37,620 nucleotides of DNA from Alistipes sp. (GTDB lineage: Bacteria; Bacteroidota; Bacteroidia; Bacteroidales; Rikenellaceae). The notes under the pieces were generated by a model, which saw only the letters and a list, made by a program, of their open reading frames with translations, had not been told where the DNA came from and searched no databases. The position numbers were made by a program, and so were the translations under genes. Below, piece by piece: positions 7,630 to 16,139 of the stretch. Positions within the stretch are counted from its first letter, which is position 1. Each line of letters starts with the position of its first letter. The stretch lies in the NCBI GenBank assembly GCA_017654125.1, contig JAFNYX010000083.1, positions 1 through 37,620 of the forward strand. The letters are read 5' to 3'.

Positions 7630-9042
7630 TTACAGCACGGCACCCCACTCTTTAAGTGTTGCTACGAGTGCCTCGGTATCGATATTCTGCACCGCACAAC
7701 CCTTCGCAACGCTCTGTGCCGCAGCCGCACCCGCCGCTTGGCCCGTACCCATACAACTTGCCATCACGCGCAACGATGCAAGAGCCTGACGGTCGGTCGA
7801 AATACAACGACCCGCAACGAGCAGATTCGGATACTCCGGAGCAATCAGCGCACGATACGGAACGTATGCCGGCTTTGTCAGGTCGATACGCATCTGATGT
7901 GTACCCTTGCTTGCGTGCATATCAATCGGATGGATACCGCGCGAAATACTATCCTCGTAATGGAACGCACTCACATACTCATCAGCCGTCACCGTATGCA
8001 CGCCGAGAATACGACGCGACTCGCGGATGCCTGCCTGCGGAGCGGTCGAGGAGACATAGCAATCCTTAAACTCCTTGAAATTCTCCTTCAACACCTTTGT
8101 AAAGGTGAAGATATCTTCGCGCAACTGGCACTCAACAGCACTGAAATTACGGTTATCGGTCGAATCCGCCGCACGACGCGTTATATTCACCGCCACGCTA
8201 CCCTTATGCAGCACGTTATTAAACCACGGGCCTCCGAAATCCGGCAAATCGACACCGGCCTCCTTCATCGCAAGCAACTTTTCGCGCACCGGACGACACT
8301 GGCTCGGGCCATTGATACCATTGTGGTACATACACTTATTGAGTAGTTCGCTATCCGTATCGACACCCGAGAGGATAAAGCAGAACGACGACGGCTGCAA
8401 CTCCCCATCCGGATTCGGTTGCATCGGCACGTCGGCCATGTGCGCCAAGTCACCATCGCCCGTACAGTCGATGAACACCTTCGATTCGAGTGTCTCCAAA
8501 CCATTCTTATTCTCAATAATTACGCTGTCGATACGTTTGCCCTCCATCTCGCAACCAACCATCGATGAGTGCATATACATATCGACACCTGCCTCCAAAA
8601 TCATTCGCTGACAGCAGAGTTTGTAGAGTTCTATATCGAAATCGATATTCGCCTTCGGCCACTCGATAAACGCACCATCCATTGCCTCCAAACGCTTGAC
8701 AAACTCCCACGGAATACCGCCGATAACCAACTCGTTTTTCAGCGCAAAGACGCTTATCGGTGCAACGTAGCCAATGGTCGCCATACCGCCCAAAAAGCCG
8801 TAACGTTCGATGATTGCAGTCTTTGCACCCTGACGCGCAGCTGCAATCGCAGCGATGAAACCAGCCGGGCCGCCACCCACAACAACAACGTCGTATTTAC
8901 CCGCAAGTGGGGCAAGTTTACGAATTTTGCGACTCTGCATATCCGAGCCATCGCACGCCGTTAGCAAACTTGGCGATACGGCCATAACAGCCAATCCGGC
9001 CACCGCCTTTTTCAAAAAAAGTCGTCTTGAAATTTTTGACAT
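7630..9042 (-). CDS. Exported FAD-dependent oxidoreductase with twin-arginine signal
   Basis: A 470-residue flavoprotein of the FAD_oxidored type (PF12831-like). The N-terminus has SRRLFLKK, a good twin-arginine motif, then a hydrophobic stretch ending in LLTAC, a possible lipobox. It is therefore probably folded with FAD in the cytoplasm, exported by Tat and perhaps membrane-anchored. FAD binding is shown by VVVGGGPAGFIAA (about 53-65), ERYGFLGGMA and DCTGDGDLA. A late GR-C segment (AGRCISTDRQA) closes the fold. Substrate is unknown; relatives oxidise sugars, organic acids or other small molecules. It is divergent from the alpha-L-rhamnosidase gene, 139 bases apart, which suggests a shared glycan or glycoside substrate. 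It has its own terminator. Confidence 0.85.
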   Translation of the reverse strand: MSKISRRLFLKKAVAGLAVMAVSPSLLTACDGSDMQSRKIRKLAPLAGKYDVVVVGGGPAGFIAAIAAARQGAKTAIIERYGFLGGMATIGYVAPISVFALKNELVIGGIPWEFVKRLEAMDGAFIEWPKANIDFDIELYKLCCQRMILEAGVDMYMHSSMVGCEMEGKRIDSVIIENKNGLETLESKVFIDCTGDGDLAHMADVPMQPNPDGELQPSSFCFILSGVDTDSELLNKCMYHNGINGPSQCRPVREKLLAMKEAGVDLPDFGGPWFNNVLHKGSVAVNITRRAADSTDNRNFSAVECQLREDIFTFTKVLKENFKEFKDCYVSSTAPQAGIRESRRILGVHTVTADEYVSAFHYEDSISRGIHPIDMHASKGTHQMRIDLTKPAYVPYRALIAPEYPNLLVAGRCISTDRQALASLRVMASCMGTGQAAGAAAAQSVAKGCAVQNIDTEALVATLKEWGAVL

Positions 9043-9154
9043 ATCGTTAGTAGTTTTATGGTTTTTCCCTTCTGTTTTTGCCCATTTGCACCATTTTTTG
9101 ACACAAACGCATGCTAATTTTTTTGCAAGGTAGTAATTTTTTACGTTTTATGTT

Positions 9155-9162
9155 TAACTTTG
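9155..9162 (+). promoter_or_regulatory. -7 promoter element for the alpha-L-rhamnosidase gene
   Basis: TAACTTTG matches TAnnTTTG and would place the transcript start near 9169, leaving a leader of about 13 bases. The nearest upstream TTTG (9122-9125) is too far for the normal spacing, so only the -7 element is supported. A second match (TATATTTG, 9169-9176) is too close to the ATG to serve this gene. Confidence 0.45.
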
Positions 9163-9181
9163 TAAAAATATATTTGGCCAA

Positions 9182-11425
9182 ATGAAGAAATTTACCACAC
9201 TTTTAATCGTTGCGATTGGTGCGATTTTGACATCGTGCAGCATTCGCGAGCCACAAATCATCACCACGGCCGATAGTATCGCCGATGGCGAGTGGCAATG
9301 CTTCCGAAAAGAGTTCACGTTACTTGCACCGTTTGATGCCGAGTTGCAAATTGCAGCCGACACGAAGTATTGGTTGTGGGTAAACGGCGAGCTTGTCGTT
9401 CGCGAAGGCGGACTCAAACGCGGTCCAACGCCTACGGACAGCTACTGCGATGTGCTCGATATCGAAAACCTGAAATTTGGCCGCAACACCATTGCTGTAC
9501 TCGTGCAGTACTATGGTCGCAACTCGTTCAGCCACCGTCCGTCGGCAACTCCCGGCCTATACTTCGACTTGAAGTGTGGAGCACGACACATCGTAAGCGA
9601 CGAAAAGTGGTCGGCCGTACGTTATGATGCGATGTGGGCACCTGCCGACGAGAATCCGGAAGGTCCGCGACAGTATCGTCTGGCTGGCGCAAACGTGGGT
9701 TATGATGCTCGTAAAGCAGTCGATTTTGCGGCAGCCGACTTCGACGATTCGGCATGGAGCAAGGCGGTCGAAGTCTCGCGCAAAGATGCCGAGTGGGGAG
9801 AGTTTGTCGAGCGTCCGATTCCGATGTGGCGTTGGAGCGAATTGCGCGACTACGAGAGTGTTGTGAACGACAATCAAGGCACCATAACAGGTAAACTCCC
9901 ATACAACGCACACGTCACGCCATACATAAAGTTGCGTGCAAAGGGCGGTGAACGCATCATTATCTGCACGGACGACTATTGGATTGGCAAGGCGCGTTCG
10001 TTCTACACCGAATATATCGCTCGCGAGGGTGAACAGGAGTTCGAAACACCTATTTGGACCAATGGTCACGACGTACTCTACTTCGTGCCGGAGGGTGTCG
10101 AGGTCGTGGAGGTGAAGTATCGCGAAAGTGGTTATGATTCGGACTTCGTTGGTGCGTTTACGAGCGACAGCGAATTTTGCAACATGCTATGGAAGAAGGC
10201 TCAACGCACACTTTACGTCACGATGCGCGACAACTATATGGACTGTCCTGACCGCGAGCGTGCTCAATGGTGGGGCGACGTGGTTGTCGAGCTTGGCGAG
10301 GCAGGATACGTCTTTGACGAGCGCGCACATCTGCTCACACGTAAGGCTATTCTCGAACTTATGATGCACCAACAGGAGAATGGCGCAATCGCTTCGCCGG
10401 TTCCGGGATGGTATCGTTCGGAGTTGCCATGTCAGATGTTGGCAAGCGTCGGCTACTACGGCTTCTATACCTACTATATGCAGACAGGCGACAAGCAGAC
10501 CATCGAGACGATATACGACCGCGTACGTCGCTATCTGTTCCATACGTGGGAGCCACAGAACAGCGGTCTTATCAAGGTCCGTCGCGGCGGCTGGTATTGG
10601 GGCGATTGGGGCAAAAATATCGACAAGGAGGCTTTGCAGCAGTGTTGGTATGCCGTTGCATTGCGCGGTTTTGCCGAAATGGCTCGCGTAACGGGTCACC
10701 GTAGCGATGCGATGATGGCCGAACAGATATACGACAAGTTGCGTGTATCGTGGAACGAAAAGTATTGGAACGAAGAGTTGCAGCACTACAAGAGCGACAA
10801 ATATAAAGATTCGCCGGATGACCGCGTACAAGCAATGGCAGTCATTGCAGGCCTCGTTCCGCAGGAGCGTTACGAAATCATTCGCGAATTCTTGCACACA
10901 CATTACAACGCCAGTCCATACATGGAAAAGTACGTATTGGAGGCGTTGTGTATGATGGGATACTACGAGGATGCGTTGGCTCGCATGGAGTTGCGTTTCG
11001 GCGAGATGGTTGCCGCACCGGAGTATAGCACACTATGGGAGGGCTGGGAATACACAGGCGCTCGCGGTATGCAATATAAGTCGGGTAACGGCACCTACAA
11101 CCACGCTTGGAGCGGTGGCGGTCTGACGATTCTCTCGCAGTATATTGCAGGTATTGCACCTATCGAGCCGGCATTCCGTCGATTCTCGGTCGAGCCAAAT
11201 CTCGCAACACTCAACCATGTGCACAGCATCGTACCAACCCCTTTTGGAAACATTGCACTCGCTGCTGACAAGGGTGAAGGCGTGCTGAAAATCGGACTCA
11301 CCGTACCAGAGAATACTGAAGCAGAGATTCGTCTGCCACAGGGATACACACAACTCACGAGCGGAGAAGAGTCGGGCAAGACTCTCACGCTCACGGCAGG
11401 TAATTACACCATCGAGGCACGATAG
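9182..11425 (+). CDS. Alpha-L-rhamnosidase lipoprotein (GH78-like)
   Basis: A 747-residue exported enzyme expected to cleave terminal alpha-L-rhamnose from plant glycosides, pectin side chains or bacterial polysaccharide. The lipobox LTSC puts the lipidated cysteine at C19. The N-terminal half is beta-sandwich-like, with a carbohydrate-binding style segment (YWLWVNGELVVREG). The (alpha/alpha)6 catalytic domain starts with NYMDCPDRERAQWWGD near residues 349-364, the signature of bacterial rhamnosidases. It continues with WGDWG and ends in a short beta domain (VPTPFGNIALAAD). It is divergent from the FAD oxidoreductase and followed by a structured 190-base gap before purA. Other sugars are possible, since GH78-like fold members vary. 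Confidence 0.85.
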   Translation: MKKFTTLLIVAIGAILTSCSIREPQIITTADSIADGEWQCFRKEFTLLAPFDAELQIAADTKYWLWVNGELVVREGGLKRGPTPTDSYCDVLDIENLKFGRNTIAVLVQYYGRNSFSHRPSATPGLYFDLKCGARHIVSDEKWSAVRYDAMWAPADENPEGPRQYRLAGANVGYDARKAVDFAAADFDDSAWSKAVEVSRKDAEWGEFVERPIPMWRWSELRDYESVVNDNQGTITGKLPYNAHVTPYIKLRAKGGERIIICTDDYWIGKARSFYTEYIAREGEQEFETPIWTNGHDVLYFVPEGVEVVEVKYRESGYDSDFVGAFTSDSEFCNMLWKKAQRTLYVTMRDNYMDCPDRERAQWWGDVVVELGEAGYVFDERAHLLTRKAILELMMHQQENGAIASPVPGWYRSELPCQMLASVGYYGFYTYYMQTGDKQTIETIYDRVRRYLFHTWEPQNSGLIKVRRGGWYWGDWGKNIDKEALQQCWYAVALRGFAEMARVTGHRSDAMMAEQIYDKLRVSWNEKYWNEELQHYKSDKYKDSPDDRVQAMAVIAGLVPQERYEIIREFLHTHYNASPYMEKYVLEALCMMGYYEDALARMELRFGEMVAAPEYSTLWEGWEYTGARGMQYKSGNGTYNHAWSGGGLTILSQYIAGIAPIEPAFRRFSVEPNLATLNHVHSIVPTPFGNIALAADKGEGVLKIGLTVPENTEAEIRLPQGYTQLTSGEESGKTLTLTAGNYTIEAR

Positions 11426-11448
11426 CACAACGCAAAGCAACAACATGA

Positions 11449-11523
11449 CGGTATAATGGTTCATGTTTTACGCTTACTTACAGAATATTATACCGCCACA
11501 AGGCGAATTACGCAAAAATGCGT
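11449..11523. other. Run of three inverted repeats in the rhamnosidase-purA gap
   Basis: CGGTATAAT (11449-11457) is repeated inverted at 11487-11495. It is followed directly by CGCC-ACAA-GGCG (11494-11505) and ACGCA-AAAA-TGCGT (11510-11523). No T-run follows, so it is not a standard terminator. It may be the 3' end of the rhamnosidase message, an operator, or a leader of purA. No clear promoter was found in the 193-base gap. Confidence 0.4.
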
Positions 11524-11618
11524 GTCGAAAAAATGTTGATAATTACGATGGCTAAAAAAGCTTCGTTTGAGCCAAATAACATAATTTTACCGACACAAAA
11601 ACAAACACTTTCTACACT

Positions 11619-12884
11619 ATGAAAAAAGTCGATGTGGTACTCGGTCTGCAATGGGGCGACGAGGGTAAAGGTAAGGTGGTGGATGTTCTCACCCCTAATT
11701 ATGATGTTATAGCCCGTTTCCAGGGCGGTCCGAATGCCGGACACTCGCTCCATTTCGGTGGCGATAAATTTGTTTTACACACTGTTCCGTCGGGCATCTT
11801 CCGCGACGGCGCAGTAAATATTATAGGTAACGGTGTGGTTATCGACCCTGTAATCTTGGCCGATGAGATTGCACAAATCGAGGCTAAGGGAGTTGACGTT
11901 TGTTCGCGTTTGACCATCTCGAAGCGCGCTCACTTGATTTTGCCAACACACCGTGTGCTTGACGCAGCGAGCGAAGCAGCAAAAGGAAAGACCAAAATCG
12001 GTTCGACATTGAAGGGTATCGGCCCTGCATATATGGACAAGACAGGACGTAACGGTCTGCGCGTGGGCGACATTCTTCTGCCCGACTTTATGGAGCGTTA
12101 CGAGCAACTCAAACAAAAGCACATCTTCCAATTGCGCCAATACGACTATGTGTATGATATTGACACCTACGAAAAGGAGTGGTTTGCAGGCATCGAGCAG
12201 TTGCGCCGTTTCCGTTTCGTGGATAGCGAGGTGGTTGTCAACAACTATATCGCAGAGGATACTTCGATTTTGGCCGAGGGTGCACAAGGTTCCTTGCTCG
12301 ACATCGAATTCGGCACCTATCCATTCGTAACCTCGTCCAACACGTTGTGCGCAGGCGTATGTACAGGTTTAGGTGTAGCTCCTACACGTATTGGCAACGT
12401 TTACGGTATCTTCAAGGCATACTGTACACGTGTCGGTAGCGGTCCTTTCCCAACCGAATTGTTCGACTCGACTGGCGAGTGTCTGCGCCAGGTGGGTAAC
12501 GAGTTTGGTGCGACAACAGGTCGTCCACGTCGTTGCGGTTGGCTCGATATGGTAGCCCTCAAATATGCCGTAATGATGAACGGCGTAACGGACCTTATAA
12601 TGATGAAGTCGGACGTGCTGAACGACTTCGACACAATCAAGGTGGCTGTCGGTTATGAGGTTAATGGCGAACGCATCGACTACTTCCCTTACGAGAGCGA
12701 TGCAGACATTACGCCAATTTATCGCGAGTTCGAGGGTTGGAATAGCGACATCTGCTCGGTACGCAACTTCGACGAGTTCCCACAGCAATTCAAAGATTAT
12801 GTAGCGTTTATCGAGAAGGAGACCGGTGTGCCGGTAAAGATTATCTCGGTAGGTCCAGACCGTGAAGAGACGATTATTCGATAA
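11619..12884 (+). CDS. purA: Adenylosuccinate synthetase
   Basis: A 421-residue cytosolic enzyme that joins IMP and aspartate with GTP to make adenylosuccinate, the first committed step to AMP. The GTP-binding loop LQWGDEGKGK (residues 10-19) holds catalytic D14, and QGGPNAGHS holds the catalytic histidine (H43). Later signatures include GSTLKGIGPAY, EGAQGSLLDIEFGTYPFVTSSN and TTGRPRRCGWLD. Length and motif order are standard. It stands alone between the rhamnosidase and a bidirectional terminator, with no other purine gene in the window. Confidence 0.97.
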   Translation: MKKVDVVLGLQWGDEGKGKVVDVLTPNYDVIARFQGGPNAGHSLHFGGDKFVLHTVPSGIFRDGAVNIIGNGVVIDPVILADEIAQIEAKGVDVCSRLTISKRAHLILPTHRVLDAASEAAKGKTKIGSTLKGIGPAYMDKTGRNGLRVGDILLPDFMERYEQLKQKHIFQLRQYDYVYDIDTYEKEWFAGIEQLRRFRFVDSEVVVNNYIAEDTSILAEGAQGSLLDIEFGTYPFVTSSNTLCAGVCTGLGVAPTRIGNVYGIFKAYCTRVGSGPFPTELFDSTGECLRQVGNEFGATTGRPRRCGWLDMVALKYAVMMNGVTDLIMMKSDVLNDFDTIKVAVGYEVNGERIDYFPYESDADITPIYREFEGWNSDICSVRNFDEFPQQFKDYVAFIEKETGVPVKIISVGPDREETIIR

Positions 12885-12906
12885 TCGAGAATACAACCCA
12901 ATTAGA

Positions 12907-12936
12907 AATCCCGACCTCCATCAAGAAGTCGGGATT
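12907..12936. terminator. Bidirectional terminator between purA and the Spy-like gene
   Basis: AATCCCGAC (12907-12915) pairs with GTCGGGATT (12928-12936), followed by T residues on the plus strand and a T-rich run on the minus strand. It starts 22 bases after purA and can serve both convergent transcripts. Confidence 0.85.
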
Positions 12937-12959
12937 TTCATTTACGCCGGTCTTGTCAC

Positions 12960-13424
12960 CTATGGCATCGGCTGCTGTGCAGGCGCACCACCAGGAGCGC
13001 CCTGCGAATGACGTTGCGGACGCTGTCGCTCGACAAGGAAAATCTTGGAGAGCTGCTCCGGTGTCAAGTAATCCTTAAACACTCGCGTGTACTCCTTCTT
13101 GCAAGCGATAATGTCGGCATCGGCCGTAAGCTGCGCCATTACCATACGGAACGCCGCTTTTTCGTCAACCTCTTTACCCTCGTACGACTGCATCAAAGTC
13201 TTCAAATCCTTACGGATGGAGGAAATCTCGCGCTGATAGGCAAGATATACCGGAGCAAACTTTTGTGCTTGCTCATCGGAGAGTCCCAACTGCTCCTTGA
13301 TGCGCTCGATGCGTTTCGTCGGATCGGGTCTTTTTCCACCTGGGCCACCCATACCCATCGGTGGCTGTGCCGATGCAATATCAATTGCAAACACCGCACA
13401 CAATATCAAAATCAGATGTTTCAT
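12960..13424 (-). CDS. Spy/CpxP-like periplasmic protein
   Basis: A 154-residue exported protein with a signal peptide ending at SA-Q (residue 19-20). A glycine/methionine/proline-rich stretch follows, then a helical domain with two LTxxQ-like motifs, LGLSDEQAQ (46-54) and YLTPEQLSK (119-127). This is the layout of the Spy/CpxP/heavy-metal sensor group, small periplasmic chaperone-like proteins linked to envelope stress. The tail is rich in Q, P, G and A. It lies 86 bases downstream of the exonuclease gene and could be on the yidC transcript or have its own promoter; none was visible. Being next to yidC, an envelope role is plausible but not shown. Confidence 0.75.
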   Translation of the reverse strand: MKHLILILCAVFAIDIASAQPPMGMGGPGGKRPDPTKRIERIKEQLGLSDEQAQKFAPVYLAYQREISSIRKDLKTLMQSYEGKEVDEKAAFRMVMAQLTADADIIACKKEYTRVFKDYLTPEQLSKIFLVERQRPQRHSQGAPGGAPAQQPMP

Positions 13425-13510
13425 ATATACGTTTTATTTAGGTTATTTCTTAGTTTTCGCCATTAAGAAAATGTCAATATCCTTTGCGGAGCAGCAGATG
13501 TATGCACCCT

Positions 13511-14092
13511 CTACCCTTTCGTTGCCTTCAACCGCTTATAAATCTCCACACACACCCACGCATCCGTTGCAGCATACATCTGCTGCTGTGGTGTCAGGGT
13601 CTTGGCCTCCCAATTACTCAATCGCTGCGCTTTCGAAACCTTCTTACCCAACACGATACCCGAAATTTTACGCAAGCTCTTATCCTCGATGCCGTAGTCG
13701 CTCACGATGCTCTGCAAATCGACAAAACCGCACGCCTTAAAGCGACGCAAGGCATTGAGCGAGACAATATCGTTCTGCACCGCTGCACCGATTTTTTCTA
13801 TCGCCGGATTTTGTAGCAGCGCAAGGAGTTTACGCGACATAGACACCCTGTTCAAGCGGATAAGAAAGCATCGGTCGCCACCCGATAGTTGCAGAAGCGA
13901 CACCTTATTGGTCACACCTGCGGTGAACGACGGACGAGTCTCTGTATCGAAACCTACAAGCGACTCCTTTGATAGGTAGTCACACGCCGCATCAAGCGCA
14001 GCGGCATTCTCAACCACCTCGATTTGCCCATCGAACTGCACCGCTTCGAGCGCAGCTACCGCCTCGTTGGATATGTTAGCCGCAAAAGCCAT
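13511..14092 (-). CDS. DEDDy 3'-5' exonuclease
   Basis: A 193-residue exonuclease domain of the RNase D/DnaQ superfamily that removes nucleotides from 3' ends of RNA or DNA with two metal ions. The four acidic ligands and tyrosine are visible: D49 and E51 (GFDTETRP), D108 (QNDIVSL), and Y173 with D177 (YAATDAW), which makes it the DEDDy subtype. There is no HRDC domain, so it is a stand-alone exonuclease rather than full-length RNase D. The start ATG overlaps the yidC stop in TAATG, implying translational coupling. Substrate (RNA or DNA) is unknown. Confidence 0.9.
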   Translation of the reverse strand: MAFAANISNEAVAALEAVQFDGQIEVVENAAALDAACDYLSKESLVGFDTETRPSFTAGVTNKVSLLQLSGGDRCFLIRLNRVSMSRKLLALLQNPAIEKIGAAVQNDIVSLNALRRFKACGFVDLQSIVSDYGIEDKSLRKISGIVLGKKVSKAQRLSNWEAKTLTPQQQMYAATDAWVCVEIYKRLKATKG

Positions 14093-16020
14093 TATTTGCG
14101 CGTGTTGTTTTGTTGCTGACGCATCATCTCCTCCTGCTGACGCATAAGTTCCTCATACTTCTGCTGGAAACGCGACTTCTTACCCTTCGTATTGCGCGAC
14201 GCCATCTTCGAAGTAATCGCCGCACGCACCTTATTATCATCCACAAAGTAACGGATGGCAAAGGTCTGAATGATGGTAAAGAGGTTCGAGAGCAGGTAGT
14301 AGTAGCACAAACCGCTGGCGTAGTCGTTAAACCAAAAGAGCATCATCGCCGGCATCATATACACCGTCATAAACTTCATACCCGCCATCTGCGGCTGCGA
14401 CGACGAAGTTTGCTGGTAGTTGATGTACGAGAATACGAAAAGTACGACCGCCATCAACAGACAGAACAACGAAACATGGTCGCCATAGAACGGAATATTG
14501 AACGGCAAATCGAGCACCGAGTCATACGACGAGAGGTCGTCACTCCACAAGAACGACTTGCCACGCAACTCAATCGAGGCGGGGAAGAAGCGGAACATCG
14601 CAATCAAAATCGGCATCTGCACCAACATTGGAATACATCCGCTCATCGGATTGATACCCGCCTTCTTGTAGAGCTCCATCGTCGCCTGCTGTTTCTTCAT
14701 CGCATCCTCCTGACGTGGATACTTGGCATTGATCGCCTCCAACTCCGGACGAATCACGCGCATCTTCGCAGTCGAGAGGTAGCTCTTATACGTAAGCGGG
14801 AAGATAACCAACTTTACGAGCAGGGTCAGCAACAAAATAATCAGACCGAACGATGCAATATACTTTTGCAAGAAGTCGAACACCGGAATAACAACCCAAC
14901 GGCTAATCCAACTCGAAAAAATCCAACCGAGCGGAATAATACGCTCAATAGAGAGCGATTCGCCATCAGCCGCGGCAAGTTTTTTGAGGATAGCAAACTT
15001 ATTAGGGCCCAGATAGAACGAGAACGCGTAACCATCCGTCTGCGGATTGTATGCCACAGCCGAACGCATTGCAAAATCCTTGATATAACCCGAACCCTTT
15101 GCAGCCGTATCGAACGAAAGATCGGCATACGTAAAGGTCGTACTGCGTGCGATGAACACCGACGAGAAGAACTGTTGCTTGAAGGCAACCCACTCGACCG
15201 ACGACGAAACCTCCTCCTGCTTATCACTCTCCGACATACCGAGCTCCTCGATACCCACCTCGCGTGGCAAATGATAGGCAATCGTCGTGTACATATTCTC
15301 GCTCTTGAAGCTGCGCTCATTCTGATACGAACGGTTGCTCCAATCGATGCCGATGCTTGTCTGGTTGGCCATAAGTGGCGACATGCCGTTCATACGCACA
15401 TCGAAATCGACCATATAGTCGCGCTCCGGACGCTGCTCGTTATAAATCGTATATATGAAGTCGAGCGACGCACCCTCCGCCATTGCCAAGCGCATCGTAA
15501 CGCGCTTTGCCTGCTCCAAAGTCTCGACACCTACCAACTCGAAGTTATGAGCCGCCGTCTCAACCTTCACGTTACGCATATTGTGTTTCAGGTAGAACGA
15601 CATATCGAAATGTGCGCTCTCCGGTGCAAAGAGTTTAACCAGCTCCGAACGCTCCTCCTTCGGTGCATACTTCGTATAATCTTTCAGCGTAACGTCAACG
15701 ACCTGCGCGCCGAGAGTCGAGAAACGAATCTGCATCACATCGTTCTCCACGACAACCTCCTCCTGCGACGGAGCATCGAATACGACCTGCTCACCAACCG
15801 GCTGTGATGCAGCTTGCTCCGAAGGCTGCTCCGAAGGCTGTGGTGCAACCTCCGCCGAAGTCTCCACCGGTTGCTCGGCCTGCTCGGCGAGTTGCTCGGC
15901 TTGCTCTACCATCTGCTGCTCCTGGAATTTTGTCTGCTGATAGTTGTTATACAACACGTAGGCAAGAAAGACGAGCGAAATAAGGACAAAGCCTATGATT
16001 GATTGTTTGTTGTTATTCAT
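14092..16020 (-). CDS. yidC: Membrane protein insertase YidC
   Basis: A 642-residue inner-membrane insertase that works with or without SecYEG to insert and fold membrane proteins. It has an N-terminal membrane anchor (about residues 8-25) and a low-complexity linker rich in Q, E and P (30-75) encoded by short imperfect repeats. A large periplasmic beta domain (about 80-345) follows, then the conserved Oxa1 core with its membrane segments, including LILLLTLLVKLVIFPLTY, PMLVQMPILIAMFRFF and a C-terminal pair. The tail is basic and rich in K, R and Q, suited to ribosome contact. It is longer than E. coli YidC (548), mainly in the linker and tail. It lies downstream of the DUF349 gene and is coupled to the exonuclease gene. 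Confidence 0.96.
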   Translation of the reverse strand: MNNNKQSIIGFVLISLVFLAYVLYNNYQQTKFQEQQMVEQAEQLAEQAEQPVETSAEVAPQPSEQPSEQAASQPVGEQVVFDAPSQEEVVVENDVMQIRFSTLGAQVVDVTLKDYTKYAPKEERSELVKLFAPESAHFDMSFYLKHNMRNVKVETAAHNFELVGVETLEQAKRVTMRLAMAEGASLDFIYTIYNEQRPERDYMVDFDVRMNGMSPLMANQTSIGIDWSNRSYQNERSFKSENMYTTIAYHLPREVGIEELGMSESDKQEEVSSSVEWVAFKQQFFSSVFIARSTTFTYADLSFDTAAKGSGYIKDFAMRSAVAYNPQTDGYAFSFYLGPNKFAILKKLAAADGESLSIERIIPLGWIFSSWISRWVVIPVFDFLQKYIASFGLIILLLTLLVKLVIFPLTYKSYLSTAKMRVIRPELEAINAKYPRQEDAMKKQQATMELYKKAGINPMSGCIPMLVQMPILIAMFRFFPASIELRGKSFLWSDDLSSYDSVLDLPFNIPFYGDHVSLFCLLMAVVLFVFSYINYQQTSSSQPQMAGMKFMTVYMMPAMMLFWFNDYASGLCYYYLLSNLFTIIQTFAIRYFVDDNKVRAAITSKMASRNTKGKKSRFQQKYEELMRQQEEMMRQQQNNTRK

Positions 16021-16119
16021 CTTCTAAATCTGTTTTCGGACTTTATTACTCTAAAAATGTTCTTTTATACTCTTATTTTTTCATTTACAGGGAGTGTTTT
16101 GCGCCGTTGTCAAACCGAA

Positions 16120-16139
16120 GACGGCGATTACTCGCCGTC
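16120..16139 (-). other. Stem-loop with the DUF349 stop codon in a GNRA-type loop
   Basis: On the minus strand GACGGCGA pairs with TCGCCGTC around GTAA, and the TAA is the stop codon of the DUF349 gene. In RNA the loop is GUAA, a GNRA tetraloop, so the hairpin should be very stable. No proper T-run follows, so it is not an obvious terminator. It could protect the 3' end, aid stopping or limit readthrough into yidC. Confidence 0.55.

Noticed and set aside
14110..15807. Long open frame antisense to yidC
   Set aside because: It mirrors the yidC codons, has no recognisable motif, is rich in R, H, L and I from reverse-complemented codons, and yidC is beyond doubt.
15800..15910. Short nucleotide repeats at the yidC 5' end as a mobile or regulatory repeat
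   Set aside because: They encode the Q/E/P-rich linker of YidC and are explained by low-complexity coding sequence.
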